64,000 nucleotides of DNA from Siphonodentalium dalli (Eukaryota > Mollusca > Scaphopoda > Gadilida > Siphonodentaliidae): NCBI GenBank assembly GCA_032622095.1, contig CP136064.1, positions 114,626,004-114,690,003 on the forward strand, given 5' to 3'. Positions 1 through 12,165 of this stretch are shown here, one piece after another (the first letter of the stretch is position 1; the number at the start of each line of letters is the position of its first letter). The notes under the pieces were generated by a model that was not told where the DNA came from, did not search any database, and saw only the letters and a program-made list of their open reading frames with translations. The translations under genes were made by a program, and so were the position numbers.

Positions 1-1495
1 CATCCCATGTTTCTACCAAATTAAGGGGTCCCCATTGTTCTAATTGGATTAAAACAGTCACTGTGCACATATATAAGTTCTGCAAATATTGTCATAACAT
101 CCCATGTTTCTACCAAATTAAGGGGTCCTCATTGTTCTAATTGGATTAAAACAGTCACTGGGCACATAAGTTCTGCAAATATTGTCATAACATCCCATGT
201 TTCTACCAAATTAAGGGGTCCTCATTGTTCTAATTGGATTAAAACAGTCACTGGGCATATAAGTTCTGCAAATATTGTCATAACATCCCATGTTTCTGCC
301 AAATTAAGGTGTCCTCATTGTTCTAATTGGATTAAAACAGTCACTGGGCACATAAGTTCTGCAAATATTGTCATAACATCCCATGTTTCTACCAAATTAA
401 GGGGTCGCCATTGTTCTAATTGGATTAAAACAGTCACTGGGCATATAAATTCTGCAAATATTGTCATAACATCCCATGTTTCTGCCAAATTTAGGGGTCC
501 CCATTGTTCTAATTGGACACTGGGCATATACATTCTGCAAATATTATCATAACATCCCATGTTTCTGCCAAATTAAGGGGTACTCATTGTTCTAATTGGA
601 CTAAAACAGTCACTGGGCATATAAATTCTGCAAATATTATCATAACATCCCATGTTTCTACCAAATTAAGGGGTCCCCATTGTTCTAATTGGATTAAAAC
701 AGTCACTGGGCATATAAATTCTGCAAATATTGTCATAACATCCCATGTTTCTGCCAAATTAAGGTATCCTCATTGTTCTAATTAGACTAAAACAGTCACT
801 GGGCATATAAATTCTGCAAATATTGTCATAACATCCCATGTTTCTGCCAAATTAAGGTGTCCTCATTGTTCTAATTAGACTAAAACAGTCACTGGGCATA
901 TAAATTCTGCAAATATTGTCATAACATCCCACGTTTCTGCCAAATTAAGGGGTCCCCATTGTTCTAATTGGACTAAAACAGTCACTGGGCATATAAATTC
1001 TGCAAATATTATCATAACATCCCATGTTTCTGCCAAATTAAGGGGTCCCCGTTGTTCTAATTGGATTAAACCAGTCACTGGGCATATAAATTCTGCAAAT
1101 ATTGTCATAACATCCCATGTTTCTGCAAATTAAGGTGTCCCCATTGTTCTAATGGGACTAAAACAGTCACTGGGCATATAAATTCTGCAAATATTATCAT
1201 AACATCCCATGTTTCTACCAAATTAAGGGGTCCCCATTGTTCTAATTCGATTAAAACAGTCACTGGGCATATACATTCTGCAAATATTGTCATAACATCC
1301 CATGTTTCTGCCAAATTAAGGGGTCCCCATTGTTCTAATTGGACTAAAACAGTCACTGGGCATATAAATTCTGCAAATATTGTCATAACATCCCATATTT
1401 CTGCCAAATTAAGTGGTCCCCATTGTTCTAATTGGATTAAAACATTCACTGGGCATATAAATTTAGCAAATATTTTGATAACGACCAATGTTGAC
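1..1495. repeat. 93-bp satellite array, about 16 copies
   Basis: Head-to-tail monomers each begin with CATCCCATGTTT. Starts fall at 98, 191, 284, 377, 470, 553, 646, 739, 832 and 925, so the period is 93 bp apart from one 83-bp unit. Copies differ by scattered substitutions such as ACCAAATT/GCCAAATT. The array runs off the left edge of the window and its last unit degrades near 1440-1495 into the next repeat. Because 93 is a multiple of 3, several frames stay open through many monomers on both strands. Those ORFs are products of periodicity, not genes. Confidence 0.97.
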
Positions 1496-2330
1496 ACATA
1501 ATGCATCGCGACTGATATAAATTAGTAAAGTGTAATGACAAATGTTTAACTATAATGCATCGCGACTGTACTGTTGCAACAATGCTCAGATCTGAATTAT
1601 GCAGGGGTGGGGATGGATATATGGAGAAATAGGTGTTCATTCAGATGAACTGATATAAATTATTAGAGCGATAACGACCAATGTTGACACATATTGCATC
1701 GCGACTGAACTGTCGCGCACAGGCTATACAATAGGGAGGGGGATCATTCAAATGGGGAGGGGGGGGGTCAGAATCTGAATTATCTCTATAGAAAGGAATA
1801 GCAATTGATGTACATATATAGTAATATATACAAATTATTATCACATGATAAAATATGTATGTAACAGCTAACGCGACTATACCGATGAAAAAATAAATAA
1901 ATTTGTCAGGCTATATGGGGAAATAATGTTTATACCAATGAACTAATATAAATTTGTAGAGCGATAACGACCAATGTTGACATATAATGCATTGCGACTG
2001 TACTGTCGCGGCAACGCTATAAATTAGGGGGGGGGGTCTGAAATGATCTCTACCGGTATCTCTATTGTCTATAGATGGCGTCAGATTCTATTGTAAGGAA
2101 TAGCAACTGATTTACCTATATAGTACAAATTAGTATCGCATGATAAAATATGTACAAGTACGTAACAGCTAATGCGACTATACCAATGAAAAAATAAATT
2201 GGGGGTGAGGGTATATGGGGAAATAGGGGTTTATACCGATATAAATTTGTATAGCGACAACGACCAATGTTGACATATAGTGCAACGCGACTGTACTGTC
2301 GCGCAAAGGCTATATCTAAATGAATAGCAT
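1481..2330. repeat. 293-bp degenerate tandem repeat
   Basis: The motif CGACCAATGTTGACA recurs at 1484, 1675, 1968 and 2261. The last two spacings are exactly 293 bp; the first is shortened to 191. Each unit continues with a GCATCGCGACTG-like segment, a CTGTCGCG motif and a G-rich stretch of 7-10 G. The repeat directly abuts the 93-bp array with a hybrid unit at about 1440-1500, so the two arrays share a junction. No coding content is supported. Confidence 0.88.
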
Positions 2331-2690
2331 GCATGTCATGATTGTGTCAAAACTGTAGTATATCACGATTATACTTGTGGTATTAGGGTGTGGGGCAGCG
2401 GTGACCAGCTAGAGGGCCCAAACGGAAAATTCATTAAGATAGGATTTCCCATTAAAATCGATTTATGTCGATGAAACTCTTATTTAAAAAAAAAATTAAG
2501 CTGATACTTCGTGTGTCTGCGTGTAATACTTATATATTCTCAAAATGACAGAGTCCAAAACGCAATTATGTTTTAGATGGAAGAAATTAAGTTTTTTCGA
2601 TGCTAAATTTACAGCGTGGACGAGCTAACAAGTTCGTTGATTTTGTAAACAAACTTTTCTCAATTGTCGTTTGGTCAAACTGTTAGTTTT
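2331..2690. other. Unassigned AT-rich interval
   Basis: No ORF, repeat or RNA gene is recognised. Only simple A- and T-rich runs are visible. Confidence 0.5.
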
Positions 2691-2694
2691 TCAA

Positions 2695-3160
2695 TGGGGA
2701 AAGCTGATCCAAACTAGAGGTGTGACTGTCCCCCTGGGACTAAGGATACCCCCGTGTTTTAAAAGTACTACGATGTTTCACATAACTCCACCAAAAATGT
2801 CGGACAGAGGTCATAATCGCAGGTTCCCATGGTACTTAATATATGTGCCAAGTTAAACAAAATTGACCTAAAAATGTAGGAATAAAAGCTCGGGCAAAAT
2901 AATACATGTTGCGAAAATTTTCGAAGTCGAAAAGGGGGGGGGGATACCTCCACCAAAAAAAGTCCGACAGACGTCATAATCGCGGGTCCACAGATTCCCA
3001 TGGCGGTTGATGTCTGTGCCAAGTTTCAACGCAATTGATCAAAAAACGACTGAGAAAAACTCCGGACAAATTTGTATCTACTGGCGGACGGACGGACGGA
3101 CGGACAATCTGACTCCAGTATATCCCCCCTTCGTTGCGGTGGGTACAATAATAGCTAACA
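2695..3160 (+). repeat. Dispersed repeat, internally duplicated, with (GGAC)n tail
   Basis: Two diverged direct copies (about 2720-2880 and 2890-3060) share the block TCATAATCGC, then TTCCCATGG, then TGTGCCAAGTT, about 165 bp apart. The second copy ends in a GGAC tetramer run (3087-3103) followed by a CTGACTCCAGTATATCCCCC-like end. The layout resembles the 3' end of a short retroposed repeat. No pol III A or B box was verified, so the class is uncertain. A small ORF at 3007-3192 is incidental. Confidence 0.6.
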
Positions 3161-3199
3161 TGTATTTACATAAAATCATCGAAAGAATTTGACCGATAA

Positions 3200-4090
3200 A
3201 GGTGCATTTTGACAGAATCTAATCGAGAAAACTTTGTATCTTTCAGCAGACAATCGAATTCGCACATTCGGTATTTGCGAGCGCTCATTAATATTCATGA
3301 TAGGCATCAAACTCACCTTTTTGGAAGGTAATCCAATGACTAGATATCCTTTCTAAACACCGTTAAAGATCCCACAAAGTTTTTATAGTTTAGGAATCAG
3401 AATCAGTCAGACAGTTGAAAATGAGAGAAAAATAAACATTTCTAAAAATAACACTGATAGGTGATAAAACGTGTTCGCCATGAACACAGACATACCGATG
3501 TACTTCCAATTTACGACTCCAAAACTTACCACACATCAGATGTATTGAAGCAGGATTGAGACGTAGATATCAATATTTTTTGCAATAACGAATTCACAAA
3601 ATGCCGCGATAAAACTAAATCATTGTGTAACTAGATAGTTGAAAACGAGAGAAAAATAAACACTTTTAAAAATAGCATTTACCTCGTTGAGCTGTTTGCA
3701 TACTCGTGAAAGGTTACGCCAGTTGAAAACAAAAATATTAATACTTCTAAAAATAGCATTTACCTCTGTGAGTCGTTGTATGCACACACCGGATTGCGCA
3801 TGCGCAAAACTTGATGTCTCTGGTGACAGGTGTTGGGACCAATGAGAATCATTAGTGTGTGAAAATGATATTAGGCAGCGGAATGTGTGTCAAGATGAAA
3901 ACGCACTCCACTGACTGTGCACCGGTATTCTGAAGTATATCCCATAATGCAATATGATAATCTGCGTGAAATTCTGAATAACTTGACGAGGTTACAAAGC
4001 GAGGTAATGGCAAAAAGTACCTCGGGATTTTGGAATACCTCGGTAGGCGATTGTGCAACCATACGATTTACCTCACAAATAACGCTTGAC
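3200..4090. repeat. Interval with a degenerate repeat (about 3410-3780)
   Basis: The segment GTTGAAAA-n-GAGAGAAAAATAAACA followed by CTAAAAATA(A/G)CA recurs near 3413, 3639 and 3722, the last two also sharing ATTTACCTC. The rest of the interval shows nothing I can name. Small overlapping ORFs at 3850-4130 on both strands look like shadows. Confidence 0.55.
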
Positions 4091-4095
4091 GAACG

Positions 4096-4121
4096 CACAC
4101 ACACACACACACACACACACG
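4096..4121. repeat. (CA)n microsatellite
   Basis: Uninterrupted CA dinucleotides. Creates a His-Thr tail in one frame and Cys-Val in another; neither is a gene. Confidence 0.97.
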
Positions 4122-4377
4122 CAGTCTAACGCCGTGTGTCAATTGGGGTCTTTTGCGTCAAACCTACAACCGGGTTCTACCCTTTCCGCTGTTCCTACCA
4201 CCTAGAAAATTCGGAAGTAGACACGGAAGGACAATTGAAGCGTTTTCAGGCAAAAATAAAACCAGTAAGTCAGTCATTTAACTTTGTGTTTTTATAATCA
4301 TAACTGGGCTCAGGTGTGACACATGTGTATGACAAATGGGAAAGTCATATGTAAATAAATGGCATCGCGCTTATGTG

Positions 4378-5100
4378 CACCGCAGTTCAATTGCGCTTCA
4401 GTTCAGCGCAAAGTCGCCGCACCGCAGTGCAATTGCGCTTGAGCGTGGTGCAATGTAGCCGAACCACAGTGCAATTGCGCTTGAGCGTGGTGCAATGTAT
4501 CCGAACCGCAGTACAATTGCGCTTGAGTGCAGCGCAATTTTGCCGCACCGCAGTGCAATTGCGCTTGAGTGCAGCGCAATTTCGCACCACCACAGCACAA
4601 TTTCGCTTCAGTGCAGCGCACCACAGTGCAATTGCGCTTGAGCGTGGTGCAATGTAGCCGAACAACAGTGCAATTGCGCTTGAGCGTGGTGCAATGTAGC
4701 CGAACGACAGTGCAATTGCGCTTGAGCGTGGTGCAATGTAGCCGAACCGCAGTGCAATTGCGCTTGAGTGCAGCGCAGTTTCGCCGCACCGCAGTGCATT
4801 TGCGCTTGAGTGCAGCGCAATATCGCCGCACCACAGCGCAATTGCGCTTCAGTGCAGCGCAATGTCGTCGCACCTCAGTGCAATTGCGCTTCAGTGCAAT
4901 GCAGCGCAATCGTGACCACTGTGCAATTTTGTCCCTCAGCGCAATAGTCAAAGCGTGTGCATTTGACCGCCGAAACTACGCTGGTACTCGTTCGTTGGTT
5001 ACAGTGATCTCGCTGGATCGCGTATGCACAGCGCAATTTTGCTTAATTTTAGCGCAATTTGACTTGAGCAAAGCGCGATTGCACTTGAGTGCAATTGTTC
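4378..5100. repeat. 42-bp minisatellite with GCAATTGC palindrome
   Basis: Each unit carries (G/A)TGCAATTGCGCTT, then GAGCGTGGTGCAATG or GAGTGCAGCGCAAT, then a GCCG(A/C)ACC-type linker. The period is 42 bp from about 4400 to 4890, then it decays to about 5100. The core GCAATTGC is self-complementary, and some units extend to GCGCAATTGCGC, a 12-bp perfect palindrome. Because 42 is a multiple of 3, ORFs of 179 and 182 codons run on opposite strands at once. Both are artefacts of the period. Confidence 0.95.
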
Positions 5101-6395
5101 GTAATTAGTTCAGCAGTCAAATGAGTCTGCGTGCATGGTATGTAGGCATTGTGTGAATTATCATACATATAAATAATGATAACCGTTTTCGCAAAAGATA
5201 TATGCGAAAATAACACAACGCAAACGTGCCTACTTCACAATCAAATTAACCCAGTTAAATAGCACAGGGTGTGCCCTTTCCAACGATGCATAGCACGATA
5301 GCGTGCTTTATGCCGGTCTTTAGTTATGGCGTTTTGTAATAACGAGCCTGCCTTTTAGCTGCATTTAATTTCCCTCCAGATAAATTGCTTAATGAATATG
5401 CCCCTGTTAGGCTGACGCAGATTCAATAGATTCCCGTCTCGCAAAGAATTGGCCGCGCAGAAATTTCAGCGGCATGTCATTTCTCTCGAGATAACTGATT
5501 GAACCAATCTACCCTAATAAGGCGACGAGCTTCCAGGTTTTGCATCGCGCGAACGCAATTAGCCGGCTGCTTGCTAATCTGATTCAACATAGGATCGCAG
5601 GGTTTTTATTGAAATGTTTTGTCACGGTTGGCGTCAGCGAGGTAATTCGATTATATGTCCATCTTAACATGGGTCGACATCGCGGGAGCAGTCAAGATCC
5701 GACCTCAACCAAATTTGTTGTCAAGTTGATGTGGGGGGTTTACATGACCTTGACCTTGACCCTAAAATAACCTTGACCTTTGTTGAAAGACATCTCACTT
5801 AAGGGGCTATTTTGCTAGATATGTGTTGCGATGTACGCGCTTATGTCAATATCCAAAGGCCTCGTATAGCTGTCATTGATAAATATACCGGTATCAAGGA
5901 GGCTCCTACAATACTTTAGTCTGTATCTGACGAACAGACACATGGGACTACGATATAAACTTAAACTAGACCTCCATAGAGAATAACATAGGAGTTGAGT
6001 GAAATTGTGGGTAAAATCGCGATTTGGAGATGCGCATGTTAACGGAGCTGTTTATTGAATACAATGTGTTCTGTCCGTGTCATACATACCCGACCCGGTT
6101 AACTATACAACGTACGCCGAAACCTACCATATTCTACATATGAAAGTTTTGTTTCTATTGGCACAATTAGGATCTCGGATCCACAATAGTTGATAGGATC
6201 ACACACCAAAAATGTTAAAAACCAGACGAGTTATCCAAACGGGCTCAACTGGACTTTTCGTTTTCTACCTATAATTTGAGCTCTCGCGAACCCGTTTGTG
6301 CGCTGTTTACAATCGGGCTCGCGGGACAAACGGGCTTGAGCCCGATTAGAAGGTTTAAAGTCTGGAATGTAAGCCCCATTGTAGGCGATTGTTAA
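5101..6395. other. Intergenic interval with old repeat fragments
   Basis: A segment at about 5265-5360 (CTTTCCAACGATGCATAGCA and beyond) resembles parts of the Helitron-like units at about 7460 and 8690. About 5745-5785 holds a run of GACCTTGACC-type repeats like those in the same units. Otherwise no gene, RNA or clear repeat is recognised. Confidence 0.5.

Positions 6396-6474
<79 letters not shown>
6396..6474. repeat. Long (CA)n microsatellite
   Basis: About 39 uninterrupted CA repeats followed by a short TATATATAT stretch. It lies immediately upstream of the Helitron-like unit that starts at 6509. The Cys-Val ORFs across it are artefacts. Confidence 0.98.
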
Positions 6475-6482
<8 letters not shown>

Positions 6483-6508
6483 CTATTATATTATTATTTT
6501 CTATTATA

Positions 6509-7167
6509 TCTGTGTGTGTGTGTTCGCGATGAACTCGAAAACGGCCGACCCGATTTCGATGAAACTTGGTATGTGGGGGTATTTTCGGTCGGGGGGTGGC
6601 ATGGGCCTTTTTTTTCAAGGTCAAACGCCCGAATATCACGGGATTTCGATGAAACTTGGTATGTGGGATACATAAGGCCGGGGAGTGGCATAAACCTATT
6701 AATTTTCCCGTGTGATGTTACCTTGACCTTGAAATCGGGTCATTTCAAGGTCAAACGCCCGAATATCACGGGATTTAGATGAAACTTGGTATGTGGGGGT
6801 ACTTTCTTATGGCGAGTCTCATAAGCATATTCATTTGCCCGTGCGACGTGACCTTGACCTTGAAATCGGGTAACTTCAAGGTCAAATCGGCAATTTTGAT
6901 GGGATTTCGACGAAATTTGATACGTGGGTTTACTTTTGTCCACTGATTGTTTTGGACGGGTCCAATCGTCATCCCGACCAGACCTTGACCTTTAAAATGA
7001 TCAATTCAAGGTCAAATCGGGTAAAACCGAATGGATTTCGACGGGCACGTTTGTCGGGTACTTTTGTCCGGGCAGTATTTTTGGACTGGTCAAATCGTGA
7101 CCCCACCTTGACCTTCAAAATGGACAATTCAAGGTCAAAGCCCGGACGAAGTCGGGTCACCTTCTAG
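6509..7167 (+). mobile_element. Helitron-like non-autonomous unit 1
   Basis: It begins TCTGTGTGTGTG after an A and ends CTAG before a T, the A|TC...CTRR|T arrangement known for Helitrons. Just upstream of the CTAG end is a short imperfect hairpin, CCCGGACGAAGTCGGG (7141-7156), another Helitron hallmark. The body contains three diverged copies of a GATTTCGA(T/C)GAAACTTGGTATGTGGG-type block, each followed by paired ACCTTGACCTT and TTCAAGGTCA motifs. There is no Rep/helicase ORF, so it would depend on a helper elsewhere. The class is inferred from the ends only. Confidence 0.6.
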
Positions 7168-7188
7168 TCTATTATATATTTTGGAAGA

Positions 7189-8361
7189 TCTGTGTGTGTG
7201 TGTGTGTAATCGATGAACTCGAAAACGGCCAACCCGATTTCGATTAAACTTGGTATGTGGGGGTATTTTCGGTCGGGAGGTGACATAGGCCTATTGATTT
7301 TCAGATCCGAGGTCAACTTTTCACGTGCCGAGGTCAAATCTGTTTTTACGCTGTGTTACGGGACTTTCATTTGAGTTCGGTGCTTACAAATCGATTCGAA
7401 ACAGCGCGAATAATAAAATGCCAGTCATAATAATGACACCGTGATAATCTTTCGTGTTTCCTCTTTCCAACGATATATAATGCGTATGCATCCGTTTTAG
7501 TTATCTGCCTCAATTATCAAGAAGAAGTGGTACTATCTTCCTTCAGGATAAAAACAATGCGTAACTTCCATGACGTCGTTAGAGGTCATAACGTTAGATC
7601 ACGTTAACGCTTAACCGGCCGATGCATTTGACTGTTTCAGACGTCTTGGCGATATCTCGGGCACAGATGGCAATTTATCTTTACGTTGAAACTTGATAAT
7701 TAATGAGCGTGTGTATATGAGGCGCGTTTATATACTTGAGTGGAAATCAAATCGGGTTAAACTGGCGGATTTTTACGGACGAAATTTGATGCATAGGGTA
7801 TCTCGGTATCCGCTGGGCCGATTTCCCGGTATCCGCTGGGCCGATTTCCACCATTTTGGGGGTGTTGGTGTTTGACCCCACCTGACCTTGACCTTCAAAA
7901 TGGTCAATTCAAGGTCAAAGCCCGGACGAAGTTGGGTCAGTGTGTCAGTGTGTCTGTCTGCCTGTGTGTTCGCGATGAACTCGAAAACGGCCCACCCGAT
8001 TTCGATGAAACTTGGTATGTGGGGGTATTTTCGACCGGGGACGAACATAGGCATATTAATTTGTCCGTGAATCAATTCAATCCCAATTTTGATGGGATTT
8101 CGACGAAATTTGATACGTGGGGTTACGTTTGTCCACTGATTGTTTTGGACGGGTCCAATCGTGACCCCGACCAGACCTTGACCTTCAAAATGATCAATTC
8201 AAGGTCAAATCGGGTAAAACCGGATGGATTTCGACGGGCGTTGTCGGGTACTTTTGTCCGGGCAGTGTTTTGGACTGGTCAAATCGTGACCCCAGTTGAC
8301 CTTGACCTTCAAAATGGACAATTCAAGGTCAAAGCCCGGACGAAGTCGGGTCACCTTCTAG
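7189..8361 (+). mobile_element. Helitron-like composite unit 2 (two fused units)
   Basis: Starts A|TCTGTGTGTG at 7189 and ends CTAG|T at 8358-8361 with the same hairpin upstream. A second internal start follows directly after an internal hairpin near 7919-7936 (CCCGGACGAAGTTGGGTCA running into GTGTGTC). It therefore reads as two units (about 7189-7939 and 7940-8361) joined head to tail with loss of the first CTAG end. The segment at about 7302-7560 recurs in unit 3 at about 8528-8780. It is preceded by the same ATTATATATTTTGGAAGA spacer as unit 3. Confidence 0.58.
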
Positions 8362-8394
8362 TATATATATATATCTATTATATATTTTGGAAGA

Positions 8395-8860
8395 TCTGTC
8401 TGTGTGTGTGTGGTGTGTGTGTGTGTGTGAGTGTTCGCGATGAACTCGAAAACGGCTGACCCGATTTCGATGAAACTTCGTATGTGAGGCTACTATCGGT
8501 CGGGAAGTGGCATAGGCATATTATTTTTCAGATCCGAGGTCAACTTTTCACGTGCCGAGGTCAAATCTGTTTTTAAGCCGTTTTGCGCTAATATATTTCA
8601 GTTCGGTGCTCACAAATCGATTCGATATAGCGCGAATAATTAATTGCCAGTCATATAATTTGCACGGTTAGAATCTGTGGCGCTTCTTCTTTCCAATGAT
8701 GTATCACACGCCTGTGTACGTTTAAAGTTTCTACCTTAATTATCGGGAAGAACGCAGGACCATGCTTCGCTCATCGAAAAACATTCCGTAAATATATTAC
8801 GCCGTCAACAGATCGTGACGTGATCGCATCAAAGCCCGGACGAAGTCGGGTCACCTTCTA

Positions 8861-8861
<1 letters not shown>
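8395..8861 (+). mobile_element. Helitron-like unit 3
   Basis: Has the TCTGTCTGTG start, the GATGAACTCGAAAACGGC block, a middle shared with unit 2, and the CCCGGACGAAGTCGGG hairpin with CTAG at 8858-8861. It is followed by a (TA)n tract to about 8892. Short because most of the TTCAAGGTCA-bearing body is missing. No ORF. Confidence 0.58.
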
Positions 8862-8892
<31 letters not shown>

Positions 8893-10275
8893 CCCGTCTG
8901 TGTTACACTAAATCCTGCTTGATGATTGGTCAATTGCCAATTGTGTCACGCGGTTTACATCTCAATAATGCAAAGTGTGTAACAAACAGGAAGTTTCAAA
9001 CTGTTAACCCAATCCGAACTAATCACTAAACGCGGTCAGCAGAATAATTGGTCTACAAAGTTCAGCCGAATTACATTCGAAGCCAATTATTTATATCAAT
9101 CATGTTATCGTTGCTAACAGCTTGGAAATCTTATATTGGGCTGACTTAATGTGCTGCGGTGGACTAGTCTTGAATTCTCAGCAGAATTTGTGAAGATAAA
9201 TAAGAATACCGTCAGCTTTTTTATGGGAATAAATAATCAAATATATATAAATATAAGAAATTAATTGAATGTAGTGAGTGTGTGTGTTATTGTCGGATAC
9301 GAGGGTGTGTTCGCTGGGGCACATTTAGTGTAAACCGCGAAATTAATAGGAAATAAGAACATACAAACACAAACGCACATACATGAATATATAGGCCCTG
9401 CATATACACCCTCCTCCGGACACACAAACAACGAATGTAACGAAGGTAACGAAGGTAACGAAGGTAACGAAGATAACGGGGATTTTTCAAACAGAAACAG
9501 TTAAAATGCGAAATATATCATCCGTTTCATTGACATCCAAACTCCGTTTCGGCGATATCTCATTGCAGAATCGATCCGCGGCTTTGATGCCCGGCGTCGG
9601 ATGGGTAGCCACACGCGATCGCGGATAGTATTTTTGGAAACCACACTATAGGGTAGACGATTATTTTCAGGTTAACCGAACATATATTTTACTATCGAGT
9701 ATCGATGCACGTATTCCCCACCGTCAATGACTGATAATTATGTCACAAGCGAACTACCTAACGTCAAAAATGTGTCTATTATTTATGATAAAATCGGAAA
9801 TGAGCCGGAATTTCCATTAAATGTATCGGTGTGAGAGAGGGATATCATCACTATCCCATTGAGGGAATATTCCGCTTTATGAAAGTTTGTTTTGAATAGT
9901 AGATATCATCATTAATCTTGGCGATAAATACATTCATCTGAGGGAACCATTTTCATTAATCAAAAACCGCATGCTCCGTTTTTGGCGATACCCTCAGCTT
10001 TGGCGATAACAGGTACACGCGGTTAATACACGTGCTCGTGTATATTCATATGGTAGAGGGTAGATACTGAAATTAAATGAAAATAAATTATACTATAAAT
10101 TGAATTGTTAAAATAAATAATAGATTTTTTGACGAAAGCTAAAATTGGGCGCAGAGCGACAAATGTCGGAAAGTGATAAGCCGAGTCGTTATTTCTTCTA
10201 ATAAATTACTTATATATATACTCAGCAAATCCAGCAAATCGAATATACGTAGGCCTACGCTGTCTACATTCTAAG
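8862..10275. other. Unassigned interval; (TA)n at 8862-8892 and 9-bp minisatellite at 9427-9479
   Basis: About five AACGAAGGT-type units lie at 9427-9479. A (TA)n run follows the Helitron-like array. Elsewhere I see no gene, RNA or repeat with clear ends. Confidence 0.55.
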
Positions 10276-10462
10276 TTAATGACAGCCACACATATGAATA
10301 GTGGTATCATTATGATGATGGGCTATATAGCTTATTTCGTCAGTGCAAAAACAGATGAGGAGATTTTCGAATGGAAATACATATCAATACACTTGATGAA
10401 CTAAGCTCTATATAGCCCGCCATCATAACGATACCACTATGCATAGGTGTGGCTGTCGTTAA
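10276..10462. mobile_element. MITE with TTAA target duplication
   Basis: Imperfect inverted arms (10277-10334 and 10402-10461) share TGACAGCCACAC, ATAGTGGTATC and GCTATATAG. TTAA is present at both outer edges (10276-10279 and 10459-10462). TTAA duplications are typical of piggyBac- and Kolobok-type transposition. The element is about 180 bp with no ORF, so it is non-autonomous. Confidence 0.75.
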
Positions 10463-12165
10463 ATTTGACCGCAATAGACCACCTGGGGTAGATTTTCGGA
10501 CGGATTCGTGATGTTATTATCTTGTTCCAATATTGGATTTTAAATTCAAGCTACAACTTCAACCTGTATATGATAATACATTGTTTGAAATAATAAAGCA
10601 TATCGATTTTTGAATTAAATTTGAGAATGCAACCATTTATTTATCGTCAATTGTATCATATTCTTGGGCGCCACGTAATTGAGCGTCAATTTCTACACCA
10701 GGGGGTCACTCGAAATCCAATTTTCACAGTGGGTTGATAACTAATTACATACCTGAGATATACATATTACACCCACAGTGGCCGAGTGTACACAGTTCTC
10801 AACACGAGTGAAATTGTGGTATTTAACCAAGAGCTTGTTAACTTACAAATTTTGCTGTTAATCTTATTGTTAAGACACAACTAATTATCCGCCTTTGGTC
10901 GAAAAGAAGGATGGGATCTAGTTCATCGTATTATTATAAATAAATTTAACTGAATGACATTAATTTTTGCGAACACGGAGGGATGTTTCAGAAATGGTAG
11001 TAATTAATAACCAACTGACGCGCTGACGGGGACGTGGCTAGTGGTTGTCCACTGCTAACTGTAAACCGCCATGACGTTTCTAAGTGTTGTGCAAACATAA
11101 TATATTTCCATACACTTGGAGATAACTTGTTGAATGGACAAAGTTTGTCTTTACGTAATGTGAAAGGGGGTATAATATAGGTTAACAAGTACAAGAGATA
11201 TTGACATACCGGCTTCATATGCTCTGAAAAAGAAGAAATAGAAATTTTTCATACATATTTATTGTAACATTTGTGACTTTTAACTTTTTTTCCTTGTGAC
11301 TTCCAAATAAAAGCTAAAAATGAGGGGTGAAGGAATATCATCTGGCTATTCGACCATCCAGGGGCTAGCACCCCTCAACTACCACTTCGCTTCGCGCAGC
11401 AGAGTATACCAAATTATGTGGTCCACACAGGTAGAAAGTATATAACTGATTCGGAAATTATCCAATTTGGACCGTATGCACACCTCGATATGCCCTACTG
11501 ACAACGGACATCGACCACGGGCTTGTACACACTAAATCCAAAGTAGTTAATATTGGGTAGCTAATTTTTTAAAACTACTTTCCTAGTCATTTTAGCACCT
11601 GGAGATGATATTTTAAATACTGAATAGGTAGCAAAGAATATATACATAGGTAGTTAAATGGACGAACATGATATTTGGAACTTATTCCCTATTCCTTATT
11701 TTCAAAAATGTCGCTTTCGGCCGATTTGATGGCATGGTGGGAGGCCGGTCCCAAATACCAAATAGAAACACTCCGACCCCCACCATCACCCCCGGGAGTG
11801 CCACCGCGAGGGGGTGAAAATGGGGTATGGACCATTTTCGAGAACGGATAAGGATTTCGACCGCGAAGTTAACGCCCACAGATAGGCACACTGAGAATTA
11901 ATTGTACTCATTGTACACTATTATATCATTCCAGATAACTGAATTTGGTTTTCACAGTCGTCTTGGTCTCGGGTATCTGGTTAAGTTTGCCCAGCCAAAG
12001 CGCCAAGGATTATATAGCAAACTATATGTAATCGGGGTTCACGATTGGATGGCTAGTGGCATCTAATCGCGAGCACAGGTGGCACGTGATGTTCGATTGA
12101 ATATCAGAATGTTGGATATCATATAATCCCATATCCCATAATATGTCAATTATAGCGAATTATCG
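10463..12165. other. Unassigned interval
   Basis: No gene, RNA or repeat recognised. Small ORFs here (for example 10988-11218 and 11682-11891 on the minus strand) have no recognisable motif. Confidence 0.5.

Noticed and set aside
315-1506. Several ORFs repeating LEQWGPLNLAETWDVM-like units
   Set aside because: Direct translations of the 93-bp satellite. A CRISPR-like reading was also dismissed because there are no distinct spacers.
4403-5108. ORFs of 182 and 179 codons on opposite strands
   Set aside because: They lie in a 42-bp minisatellite whose period is a multiple of 3; both strands stay open for that reason alone.
6231-6639. Cys-Val-rich ORFs
   Set aside because: Translations of the (CA)n microsatellite.
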